Below are positions 9,879 to 16,727 of a DNA stretch of 21,813 nucleotides, piece after piece (within the stretch, counting starts at the first letter, position 1; the number at the start of each line of letters is the position of its first letter). The DNA is from Alphaproteobacteria bacterium (lineage in GTDB: Bacteria > Pseudomonadota > Alphaproteobacteria > JANQSM01). Under the pieces are notes generated by a model, which was not told the origin of the DNA, made no database searches, and saw nothing but the letters and a program-made list of their open reading frames with translations. A program made the translations under genes and the position numbers. The stretch lies in the NCBI GenBank assembly GCA_028284025.1, contig JANQSM010000229.1, positions 1 to 21,813 of the forward strand. Direction: 5' to 3'.

Positions 9879-10607
9879 ATGGACACAAGTGTAAATATTA
9901 AAGAAGTTGATAAATTTGCAGCCATCGCAAATGAGTGGTGGGATCCAACCGGCAAATTTAAACCGTTACACCAATATAACCCTCTCAGAATAGATTATAT
10001 CACGCGACAGTGCGGACGTGTTTTTAAACCAAAAAATCAAGAACTTCCCCTTAAGGGACTTAGAATACTGGATGTTGGATGTGGGGGTGGCATACTGTGT
10101 GAAGCTCTCGCCAAACTGGGAGCAGATGTCACTGGCATTGATGCTGCGCCTGAATCTATCGAAGTCGCCAAACATCACGCCGCACAGGAAGGCCTTAAAA
10201 TCAAATATTTTTCGCTAACTGCTGAAGCATTACATGAACAAAAACAAACATTTGATGTCGTGACCTGTCTGGAGGTAATTGAGCATGTAGATAATGTAAC
10301 GGACTTTGTTGCAACGCTCAGCAATCTTACCCAAAAAAACGGCGTGATGTTTTGGTCTACAATTAACCGAACCCCTGGATCTTATTTAAAGGCAATTGTA
10401 GGGGCAGAATATATCCTGCGCCTGCTGCCACGTGGAACACATGATCATGCGCGGTTTGTCAAACCCTCAGAGCTTCGGCGTTATTTAGCTGCCTCCGGTT
10501 GCGAGTTGCTAGACGTTCAGGGAGTAAATTACTCACCTTTTTCGCAGAAATTCACCTATACAGAAAACCTGGATACAAACTATCTTGCTGTTGCCCGTAA
10601 AAATTAA
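9879..10607 (+). CDS. ubiG: Ubiquinone biosynthesis O-methyltransferase
   Basis: UbiG performs both O-methylations of ubiquinone synthesis. The chosen ATG at 9879 gives 242 residues beginning MDTSVNIKEVDKFAAIANEWWDP, which matches the conserved UbiG N-terminus. A longer frame back to 9765 would overlap lysC and adds unrelated residues. Motif I is LDVGCGGGILCE (64-75), the post-I acidic residue is in GIDAAP, and VVTCLEVIEHV forms the active-site helix. The C-terminal segment has the usual WSTINRT and YLRLLPRGTHDH-like landmarks. It has no clear ribosome site. Its TAA shares bases with the TAA of convergent grxC (four-base overlap at 10604-10607). Confidence 0.95.
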   Translation: MDTSVNIKEVDKFAAIANEWWDPTGKFKPLHQYNPLRIDYITRQCGRVFKPKNQELPLKGLRILDVGCGGGILCEALAKLGADVTGIDAAPESIEVAKHHAAQEGLKIKYFSLTAEALHEQKQTFDVVTCLEVIEHVDNVTDFVATLSNLTQKNGVMFWSTINRTPGSYLKAIVGAEYILRLLPRGTHDHARFVKPSELRRYLAASGCELLDVQGVNYSPFSQKFTYTENLDTNYLAVARKN

Positions 10608-10861
10608 GCAGCCAGAAGCTGATCCAACTTACCTTCCTTGTTAAGGCCTTGCAGTTCCATATTGCCGCCAATGTGCTGATCATTAATAAAGATTTGCGGC
10701 ACAGTTTTTTGACCATTGGCAATGCCCATTAAAAAGTCATGCCGGTCTTCCCGCTCGGTCAGATCAATTTCTTCAAATTCAATACCTTTGGCCTGCAGTA
10801 AAGATTTTGCTGCCACGCAGTGTGGGCAATAAGTGGTAGTGTATACTTTTACATTTGCCAT
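10604..10861 (-). CDS. grxC: Glutaredoxin 3 family
   Basis: This is a small (85-residue) glutathione-dependent dithiol oxidoreductase. It shows the thioredoxin fold with an N-terminal dithiol motif C12-P-H-C15, the cis-proline segment TVPQIFIND and the glutathione-binding GG motif in HIGGNMEL. The active site reads CPHC where most GrxC proteins have CPYC; CPHC is better known from DsbA. Everything else fits GrxC. A good AAAGGA ribosome site precedes the ATG. It lies 34 bases downstream of comF on the same strand (a frequent alphaproteobacterial pair) and converges on ubiG with overlapping stop codons. Confidence 0.93.
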   Translation of the reverse strand: MANVKVYTTTYCPHCVAAKSLLQAKGIEFEEIDLTEREDRHDFLMGIANGQKTVPQIFINDQHIGGNMELQGLNKEGKLDQLLAA

Positions 10862-10895
10862 GTGTTTTCCTTTCTTTAATCCGCTCTAAATAACT

Positions 10896-11672
10896 CTATA
10901 TAACTCTGGCAAGAGTCAATATATAAACTTGTGCGGCGCCTGATTTTTTCAAGACCTTGGCACACTCATTCACTGTAGCCCCTGTAGTCAGGACATCATC
11001 AATAATAAGGATGGTTTTTCCTGCTACTCCCGATTTATATTTTTCAGGCACCGTGAAGACACCTTTTACATTCTGCCGGCGTTGTTTGCGTTTGAATTTA
11101 CCTTGTGGTTTGGTGGCTTTGGTGCGCTCCAACAAATCTGGTATACACAGCATGCCAAATTTATTTGCCAGGTTTTCTGCCAATAGCTGGGATTGGTTAA
11201 ATTTACGCCGGACCAATCGCGTCCAATGCAACGGCACCGGACAAATAAAATCTGCCGGGGCAATGATGTCTCTCTCATATCTACACAGCCAATGAGTAAA
11301 AGTTTTTGCATAGTGCGTCTGATCACCATGTTTAAAAGCCAGAATCAGTTTCCGGCTAGCATCATCATACACAAACACAGCCCGGGCCTTGTCATAATAA
11401 AGGTTTTGTTCTTTAACCAAGGGTAAGGAACTGCCTGCTTTGACTTCAAAGCCTGTTTCAAAAGGAATGCCTGTTACGTCACAATACGGTCGGGAAATAA
11501 AATTCATCTGCCCCCAGCAAGACGGACAAAGCCCCGCATCCTCAACAATTTCATTACATGATACACACTGGGGTGGCAGTAAGGTGTCTACCACCTTGCG
11601 TGCTCCCATTTTTAAGGTATCAGATGATAAAAACGTGGATTTTGGCGACAAAGTCGCTATGTTTTGAGACAT
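10896..11672 (-). CDS. comF: ComF family phosphoribosyltransferase-like protein
   Basis: The protein has an N-terminal zinc-ribbon (CVSC at 36-39 and CPSC at 49-52 in the version chosen here) and a C-terminal PRPP-binding signature ILIIDDVLTTGATV. This is the ComF/GntX architecture, linked in other bacteria to DNA uptake or carbon use; the biochemical role is unsettled. Three starts are possible. The frame opens at 11696 with no ribosome site. The ATG at 11672 has GGA at suitable spacing and is used here (258 residues). An ATG at 11609 would start right at the conserved GARKVVDTLLPPQC. The 11672 start shares a CATG with the divergent methyltransferase start. It is followed by grxC. Confidence 0.88.
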   Translation of the reverse strand: MSQNIATLSPKSTFLSSDTLKMGARKVVDTLLPPQCVSCNEIVEDAGLCPSCWGQMNFISRPYCDVTGIPFETGFEVKAGSSLPLVKEQNLYYDKARAVFVYDDASRKLILAFKHGDQTHYAKTFTHWLCRYERDIIAPADFICPVPLHWTRLVRRKFNQSQLLAENLANKFGMLCIPDLLERTKATKPQGKFKRKQRRQNVKGVFTVPEKYKSGVAGKTILIIDDVLTTGATVNECAKVLKKSGAAQVYILTLARVI

Positions 11673-12570
11673 GGAATCCAAGGAAACGTCGCCCATAATT
11701 GTATTTGACCGCCCGGTGTTATTCGCGCGTCGCGCAAGATTATTAGATCAAGCAAAGTCTACACAAGCCCACTTTTTACACAAAGAACTTTTTGGCCAGC
11801 TTCTGGATCGCGTGGATGATTTTAACAGAACATTCGACAATGCCTTAATTATTGATGGTCACGGATTGGAATATCGTCTCAACCACCCCAAAATCAAAAC
11901 AGCCATTCATGCCACCTTGTTTGATGCAGCAGCAGATATTGTCATAGATGAAGAAGCCATGCCGTTTGCACCGCAAAGCTTTGATTTGGTAATCTCCAAT
12001 CTGAACCTGCACATGATCAATGATGTGCCAGGAACATTGCTACAAATCAGGAATATTTTAAAGCCCGACGGATTATTGATAATCAGCCTTTTTGGAGGCC
12101 AAACTTTACATGAACTCCGCCACAGTCTGACGGAAGCGGAGCTTCAAGTCAAAGGGGGGGTAAGCCCGCGGGTTTCCCCCTTTGCCAATATTCAGGATAT
12201 CGGTATGCTACTGCAGCGCGCCGGCTTTGCCTTGCCTGTAATAGACAGTGAGCTTCTGACCGCCACCTATGAAACCATCTTTGATTTAATGAAAGATTTA
12301 CGCCTGATGGGAGAAAGTAACGCCATCCATAAACGGCACAAAAGTTTCACTGGCAAAGAAATGTTTTTAAAAGCTGGGGAAATCTATCAGCAAACCTTTG
12401 CCGATGCTGAAGGTCGCCTGCCCGCTACATTTGAAGTGATCCAAGCAACGGCGTGGACGCCACATGAAAATCAACAACAACCCCTTAAACCAGGAAGTGC
12501 AACACAAAAACTGGCAGCGGCACTGGGAACAGAAGAAATTTCAGCCGGGGAAAAAGCTGGATCTGGCTAA
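11671..12570 (+). CDS. Class I SAM methyltransferase-like protein, BioC/NDUFAF5 type
   Basis: This 299-residue protein resembles the alphaproteobacterial relatives of BioC and mitochondrial NDUFAF5 that are commonly found next to comF/grxC. It opens with the typical FDRPVLFARRARLL, and has an SFDLVISNLNLHMINDVPG segment (103-121) plus a post-motif LKPDGLLIISLFGGQTL. Motif I, normally a glycine-rich SAM loop, reads ALIIDGHGLEYRL (58-70) and is clearly degenerate. It may bind SAM differently or have a non-methyltransferase role (NDUFAF5 is a hydroxylase of a complex I subunit). The C-terminal 30 residues are low-complexity and polar. It starts head-to-head with comF and ends in a four-base stop overlap with the next, convergent gene. 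Confidence 0.82.
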   Translation: MESKETSPIIVFDRPVLFARRARLLDQAKSTQAHFLHKELFGQLLDRVDDFNRTFDNALIIDGHGLEYRLNHPKIKTAIHATLFDAAADIVIDEEAMPFAPQSFDLVISNLNLHMINDVPGTLLQIRNILKPDGLLIISLFGGQTLHELRHSLTEAELQVKGGVSPRVSPFANIQDIGMLLQRAGFALPVIDSELLTATYETIFDLMKDLRLMGESNAIHKRHKSFTGKEMFLKAGEIYQQTFADAEGRLPATFEVIQATAWTPHENQQQPLKPGSATQKLAAALGTEEISAGEKAGSG

Positions 12571-13355
12571 CGATTGGGACTACCTAAGCCTACAAACAAC
12601 AGCCCTTGTTCTAAACGGCTGAGCGGCTTTTCTGTTGAGGCCGGTCCAAGACGCATTTTAGCATCTTTCAAAAACTTGGCAGGCCAGGAATCATCCAGAA
12701 CTTGTAAGGAGAGTGAACGGTACCCTTCCACTGCATGCACTGCTTTTGAAAGCATATCTTTTGGCATAACACGCATGCTGATTTCATACACCAACTCAAA
12801 TTCTTCACGCGTTAAAGAGACATTCTCCTCACATACACTACCTGTTGACCGAACAGTTATTAATCGACCTGACGGAATTAAAAATTGCTGCTGTTGATCC
12901 GTCGGCATTTCATCACGTAAATCCATGAACCAGGGGATATTAGAAGTTTGACATTTAGTCATCAACATTAAGCACGTAGCCTGCAGCATGGTGTATAATT
13001 GGGATCCTTTATACGCTTTAATCAAATCAGAATCATCCGTCTGCTCTATTTCTTTCTTTACATCCTCTGGAACACGCACCCATCCATCCTGTCTCAGGGC
13101 CATCCACCACTTCTCTAATTCTCGTACATGGTGTCGCAATAAAGATGGGTTGTGCTGAATCTTCAAAAAAACCTTCAGCATAAACAAAGGGTTTAAAGGC
13201 CGCGGGCGGTCAGATTCACCCAGACTATTTGCAAGCCCGCGGAAAAAATCAATACGTTCCGTTTCCGTTTCAAGACGGGGGAGATCAAACACATCGGGTG
13301 ATAAAAAAGATGTATTTTGCCCAATTTCTATTTTTAGTGCGTCTGTAGCAACCAT
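12567..13355 (-). CDS. Conserved-looking hypothetical protein, 262 residues
   Basis: I do not recognise a family. The 262-residue product is soluble, with no signal peptide and no membrane segment. It looks largely helical in the middle (FMLKVFLKIQ, then HHVRELEKWWMALR, then YTMLQATCLMLMTKC) and more strand-rich near 150-175 (QFLIPSGRLITVRS). Composition and codon use match the surrounding housekeeping genes, the start has its own plausible promoter (13389-13417), and no other long frame competes, so I take it as real. It converges on the methyltransferase gene with a four-base stop overlap (CTAA). The context gives no functional hint. Confidence 0.72.
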   Translation of the reverse strand: MVATDALKIEIGQNTSFLSPDVFDLPRLETETERIDFFRGLANSLGESDRPRPLNPLFMLKVFLKIQHNPSLLRHHVRELEKWWMALRQDGWVRVPEDVKKEIEQTDDSDLIKAYKGSQLYTMLQATCLMLMTKCQTSNIPWFMDLRDEMPTDQQQQFLIPSGRLITVRSTGSVCEENVSLTREEFELVYEISMRVMPKDMLSKAVHAVEGYRSLSLQVLDDSWPAKFLKDAKMRLGPASTEKPLSRLEQGLLFVGLGSPNR

Positions 13356-13388
13356 ATTCTGTCTTTTCTTTTCTCAAAATAGCCCCAA

Positions 13389-13417
13389 AGTATAGCATAA
13401 AATATCCGTATTGGCTA
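13389..13417 (-). promoter_or_regulatory. Extended -10 sigma70-type promoter for the 262-residue hypothetical gene
   Basis: On the minus strand, TAGCCA (13417-13412) is followed after 17 bases by TATACT (13394-13389). The TATACT is preceded by TGC, forming an extended -10. This places the expected start of transcription near 13382, about 27 bases before the ATG. The rest of the gap to the tRNA (13356-13517) shows no other clear signal; a weak TTGAAT (13468) / TGTTAC (13492) pair could serve the tRNA. Confidence 0.5.
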
Positions 13418-13517
13418 TACCCAAAAAGCTCTTTACCCTAATGTTCTGACCTGCTAGATAGGATATCTTGAATTAAACCGCAGTCTTTGCATGTTACCAC
13501 AAAATTGAATGATTTAT

Positions 13518-13605
13518 GGAGAGGTGGCAGAGCGGTTGAATGCACCGGTCTTGAAAACCGGCATAGGGCGACCTATCGTGGGTTCGAATCCCACCCTCTC
13601 CGCCA
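13518..13605 (+). tRNA. tRNA-Ser(UGA)
   Basis: This is an 88-base cloverleaf with encoded CCA. The acceptor stem GGAGAGG (13518-13524) pairs with CCTCTCC (13595-13601), then discriminator G and CCA (13603-13605). The anticodon stem CCGGT/ACCGG encloses loop CTTGAAA with anticodon TGA at 13552-13554. A long class II variable arm precedes the T-arm GTGGG-TTCGAAT-CCCAC (13578-13594). The long variable arm and anticodon together identify serine. Confidence 0.97.
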
Positions 13606-13785
13606 TCCTCCGTCGCTATGGCCCAAAGAGCCATAAGCTATGGAGGACGAGGTGTGCGAGTTGAGAACCCACGATATTATAAAGTGGGTTCGGTGACGAT
13701 CAACGGGAGGAACGACGCCGAAGGCGGCCCTGAGCAAAGCGAAGGGTGAGCTGCCCGAACTATCCCACCCTCTCCCCCATGATAT
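13606..13785 (+). repeat. Palindromic element containing an inverted T-arm fragment and a split duplicate of the tRNA-Ser 3' end
   Basis: Directly after the tRNA lies a chain of inverted repeats. TCCTCC..ATGGC (13606-13622) pairs with GCCAT..GGAGGA (13630-13647). GAACCCAC (13665-13672) pairs with GTGGGTTC (13684-13691), an 8-bp stem. A GC-rich palindrome with a CCCTGAGCAAAGCGAAGGG core (13728-13746) resembles common bacterial intergenic REP-like repeats. ATCCCACCCTCTCC plus CCAT at 13762-13780 repeats the tRNA 3' end (13588-13606) with 18 of 19 bases identical. GTGGGTTCG at 13684-13692 repeats the 5' half of its T-arm. GAACCCACGAT (13665-13675) is the reverse complement of tRNA bases 13575-13585. 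Confidence 0.7.
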
Positions 13786-13815
13786 AAAAAATGGGGTCAG
13801 ACGGCCCCATTTTTT
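13786..13815. terminator. Bidirectional rho-independent terminator
   Basis: ATGGGGTC (13791-13798), a 4-base AGAC loop and GGCCCCAT (13803-13810) form a stem of about 8 bp (one G-T wobble). It is flanked by a run of A on the left and a run of T on the right, so it can work on either strand. It would stop tRNA-Ser transcription before the exporter gene. The last bases of the tRNA-like repeat (CCCCAT, 13775-13780) could pair with ATGGGG as an alternative fold. Confidence 0.75.
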
Positions 13816-13857
13816 GTGTCATTTTGTGGGAGGTGGAGAAACGGAGAAGTTTTAACG

Positions 13858-14775
13858 TTGGCAAAACTTATACAACTTCATTTTAATAAAAATCTGCTCC
13901 CTTACGGAGTATTATGTAGCAATGTTTTGGATGACGTGTTTTTAGGATTTGTGTTACTTAGTATACATCCGTTTATTGCCATGCCTGTTTGGTATGCTTC
14001 AGCTGCAGCAATAGGAACAATAGCCTATTTCATTACGAAAAGTGAAAAAGCAAGACTCAAAACACTTTTGTGCTATTGGCCGTATACGTTGGGATTTTTA
14101 CTTTTTTCAATGCTGTCCGGTTTTTGTTGGTTTCTTTCAGTGCACTACCTAGGGATAAGCGGCAATACAGTTATTGACCAGTCGCATTACTTGATCCTTA
14201 TTTTGTGGAGCCTTCTCGTTTTCAAAGAATCCATTTCTAAGCATCAGTGGTATGGAGCCAGTATTATTTTCACAGGTCTTTTAATTTTTGCATTAGGCTC
14301 AGAAAACGTAGGTGATTGGCTCGGTATTTTCTTTGCCAGTCTAATGGCCATAGGTGTTGCCGGAGCAATTATTTCCAAAAAATATGCTGCTGGAAAAATT
14401 AATCATAATGTTTTGGTAACATTACGCGCCTGGCTAATGTTTGCCGTAACTTTAATTATTAGCCTAAAATTCAATAATAAAGGTATCGCAGCTTATGATT
14501 TGGCTTATACAATATGGATTGCACTTATAATCGGTGGGGCTATCGGGGCCGGATTAAGCCACCATTTATCCTTAGCAGCCCTTAATCATGTAACTCTTTC
14601 TACATACACATTTGTACAAATGCTGCATCCGCTCGCCATTTTAACCATTGGCGTTTTATTCTATGGTGATGATTTAAGTAACTTGCAACTTTTAGCAGCA
14701 AGTTTTGTACTTGTAGGAAAACTAACCTTAATCACAGGTAAAAAGCAGCAAGCCAGCAAAGCTTCAGTTCTATGA
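13858..14775 (+). CDS. DMT superfamily (EamA-type) small-molecule exporter
   Basis: This is a polytopic protein with about 10 hydrophobic segments in two repeats of five, the layout of EamA/RhaT-type drug-metabolite transporters. Typical pieces are FLSVHYLGISGNTVIDQSHYL near the end of the first half, LVFKESISKHQWYGASIIFTGL, and the second-half equivalent TFVQMLHPLAILTIGVLFYGDDLS. The substrate is unknown. The frame is open from a GTG at 13816, but that codon lies inside the terminator T-run with no ribosome site. A TTG at 13858 with GGAGAA about 9 bases upstream is the better start (305 residues); no ATG exists near the N-terminus. Base composition is AT-rich (sampled lines 30-45% GC) compared with the genes to the left, suggesting later acquisition. 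Confidence 0.82.
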   Translation: MAKLIQLHFNKNLLPYGVLCSNVLDDVFLGFVLLSIHPFIAMPVWYASAAAIGTIAYFITKSEKARLKTLLCYWPYTLGFLLFSMLSGFCWFLSVHYLGISGNTVIDQSHYLILILWSLLVFKESISKHQWYGASIIFTGLLIFALGSENVGDWLGIFFASLMAIGVAGAIISKKYAAGKINHNVLVTLRAWLMFAVTLIISLKFNNKGIAAYDLAYTIWIALIIGGAIGAGLSHHLSLAALNHVTLSTYTFVQMLHPLAILTIGVLFYGDDLSNLQLLAASFVLVGKLTLITGKKQQASKASVL

Positions 14776-14909
14776 AAGAGCTTGAAAAGTGTTGAAGGCG
14801 TATCCAGAAAGCAGCTCTCTTAAACCTAAGCAGGACACCCCAATAGAGAAAATTTGGACCTGTTGACCTTCACTCCGCCATCAACGCTAAACTCCTGATG
14901 GAAATGTAT

Positions 14910-14938
14910 TTGAACTCGCTGCGCTTGTTGGGTATAGA
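14910..14938 (+). promoter_or_regulatory. Sigma70-type promoter of the SBP/ABC operon
   Basis: TTGAAC (14910-14915) and TATAGA (14933-14938) are separated by exactly 17 bases, in the 192-base gap upstream of SBP1. Each box matches consensus at 4 of 6 positions. The expected start is near 14945, leaving a short leader with a GAAGG ribosome site (14956-14960) 7 bases before the SBP1 ATG. The rest of the gap has no clear terminator or operator. Confidence 0.5.
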
Positions 14939-14967
14939 TAGTACGTCCCAGAAAAGAAGGTAAAGTT

Positions 14968-15843
14968 ATGAAAAATATTGGCGTTTATATTGTTGCAATC
15001 ATCTTAGCCATCGGTGCGACACTGGCAACGCAGCATTTTACAGCAGCACCCAACGGCCAGTCAGCCATGGCAGAGAAAAAAGAATCCGTCTATGACCGTG
15101 TTACAGCTTCTGGCACATTACGCTGTGGGTATTTCATCTGGCCGCCTGCGGTGATGAAAGATGAAGCTACAGGCGAATTAACAGGGTTTATCGTTGATTA
15201 TTTTGAAGCCTTAGGCCAAGCCCTGGACTTAGAGGTGGAATGGAGCCAGGAGTTAAACTTTTCAACTTATCTGCAAGACCTAAATGCTGGCCGATATGAT
15301 ATTGAATGTTCTGGCGGCTGGCCCAATGCAAGCCGTGGGAAGCTGGTGGATTATACAACACCCATCGGTTATCTGCCGATGTACGGCTATACCCGTGCCG
15401 ATGACACCCGCTTTGATAACAATTTAGATGCTATTAACAACCCCGATGTGCGCTATGTGGCCATTGATGGGGAAACGTCAGCCCATATCAGAAAGCGACG
15501 TTTTCCTAATTCGACGCTGGTCTCTCTGCCGCAAATCACGCCATTTACAGACCTTTTGCTTAACGTAGAAACAGGCAAAGCCGACGTTGCAGTGATTGAT
15601 GCAAGCCAGGCGTATGGATATTTGTCTGCCAACCCAGGCAGCATCCGACGTGTGGCCTCTGACCCTATCCGTGTTTTACAAATGAACGCAGGCGTGGCGC
15701 AAAACAACTTTGAGTTTCTGGAAATGATCGACACGGCTACCAAAGAGCTGATTTACGATGGCGTGATTGATCAAATCTTGAATAAGTATGACCCCACTCA
15801 AACCCAAATCCTGCGCCTTACAGACCCCTATGAGGTAAATTAA
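14968..15843 (+). CDS. SBP1: membrane-anchored family-3 (polar amino acid type) solute-binding protein
   Basis: The 291-residue protein starts with one hydrophobic segment (about 5-23, GVYIVAIILAIGATLATQ) and no lipobox cysteine, so it is probably anchored at the outer face of the inner membrane, though cleavage cannot be excluded. A polar linker follows, then an SBP_bac_3 domain (about 45-285) with TLRCGY as first strand, a YDIECSGGWP segment, RADDTRFD (143-150) and GKADVAVID. It has exactly two cysteines, Cys53 and Cys114. Arg123 lines up with the Arg that binds the ligand carboxylate in amino-acid-binding members. Composition near 50% GC resembles the permease and ATPase genes. First gene of the operon; its TAA overlaps the SBP2 ATG by one base. 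Ligand unknown. Confidence 0.85.
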   Translation: MKNIGVYIVAIILAIGATLATQHFTAAPNGQSAMAEKKESVYDRVTASGTLRCGYFIWPPAVMKDEATGELTGFIVDYFEALGQALDLEVEWSQELNFSTYLQDLNAGRYDIECSGGWPNASRGKLVDYTTPIGYLPMYGYTRADDTRFDNNLDAINNPDVRYVAIDGETSAHIRKRRFPNSTLVSLPQITPFTDLLLNVETGKADVAVIDASQAYGYLSANPGSIRRVASDPIRVLQMNAGVAQNNFEFLEMIDTATKELIYDGVIDQILNKYDPTQTQILRLTDPYEVN

Positions 15844-16727
15844 TGAAGCATCTCCCCGTTTATATCACCGCCATTATCCTGGCCGTTGCAGCCAGTTACA
15901 TTTCAGTGCAGGTATTTATGCCGGAAGGCGAGACCGTGCGGGAGCAGGAGGAATCTGTCTATGACCGTGTGATGCGGACAGGTACGATTCGCTGCGGGTA
16001 TGCTACATGGAATCCATCCTTGATGAAAGATCCAAATACTGGTGAATTTTCTGGAATTATATATGAATACAGCGAGGCTTTAGGGAAAACGCTCAACCTA
16101 GATATTGAATGGGTAGAAGAAATTCCTTGGAGTGAATTCCCAGCAGCCCTTGAAGCTAAGCGTGTCGATGTTATGTGTGCAGGAGTTTGGCCAAGCGCCA
16201 ATCGTTCCAGGATTATAGACTATAGCAATCCAGTATATTATGTCCCATTTCTTCCGTACGGAAGAATTGATGATTTTAGGTTTGATCAAAACCTTAAAAA
16301 ACTAAACAATCCTGACTACACACTAACAATGACCGATGGAGAGACATCATCTATAATCGCGCATCAAGATTTTCCAAACACTAAAAAGGTTGAATTACCT
16401 CAACTAACTAATATTTCGCAGAATTTTTTAAATGTTGTAAATAAAAGGGCAGATGTTTATCTGAATGATCTTACATCATTCTATGATTTTAATGAAAATA
16501 ATCCTGACTTATTAAGGATCATTCCTACTGACAGACCAATACGCTTGTTTGGTGTTGTAGTTGCAATCCCCCGTGAAGAAGAAGGATTGAGACGAATGAT
16601 TAATAATGCAACTGCAGAACTCCACCAATCAGGAGTAGTTGAAAAAATTCTCAGAAAATATGAAAAATACCCAGGAAGTTTGTATAGAACTGCAAAGCCT
16701 TATCAGCCTTATGAGGTGCCAAATTAA
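15843..16727 (+). CDS. SBP2: membrane-anchored family-3 solute-binding protein with a composition break
   Basis: This 294-residue paralog of SBP1 has an N-terminal hydrophobic segment at 5-21, then SBP_bac_3 with TIRCGY, DVMCAGVWP, RIDDFRFD, and a C-terminal KYEKYPGSLY tail. The only cysteines are Cys51 and Cys112; Arg121 is at the presumed ligand site. By hand count the first 180 bases are 52% GC, whereas 16021-16680 is about 36.5%, with the change at about codon 60, just after the first strand. This points to a replaced ligand-binding body. The start overlaps the SBP1 stop (TAATG), with an in-gene GAGGT as ribosome site, and its own stop overlaps the permease ATG in the same way. Confidence 0.85.
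   Translation: MKHLPVYITAIILAVAASYISVQVFMPEGETVREQEESVYDRVMRTGTIRCGYATWNPSLMKDPNTGEFSGIIYEYSEALGKTLNLDIEWVEEIPWSEFPAALEAKRVDVMCAGVWPSANRSRIIDYSNPVYYVPFLPYGRIDDFRFDQNLKKLNNPDYTLTMTDGETSSIIAHQDFPNTKKVELPQLTNISQNFLNVVNKRADVYLNDLTSFYDFNENNPDLLRIIPTDRPIRLFGVVVAIPREEEGLRRMINNATAELHQSGVVEKILRKYEKYPGSLYRTAKPYQPYEVPN

Noticed and set aside
12567..13355. Toxin-antitoxin or phage defence role for the hypothetical gene
   Set aside because: No nuclease, HTH, ATPase or membrane motif and no partner gene; nothing in the sequence supports it.
13665..13780. CRISPR-like or second functional tRNA after tRNA-Ser
   Set aside because: The repeats are single fragments, not regularly spaced, and the second tRNA copy lacks the 5' half, D-arm and anticodon arm.
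13816..13857. GTG start of the exporter at 13816
   Set aside because: It lies within the terminator T-run with no ribosome site; the TTG at 13858 with GGAGAA upstream is more plausible, though neither start is certain.
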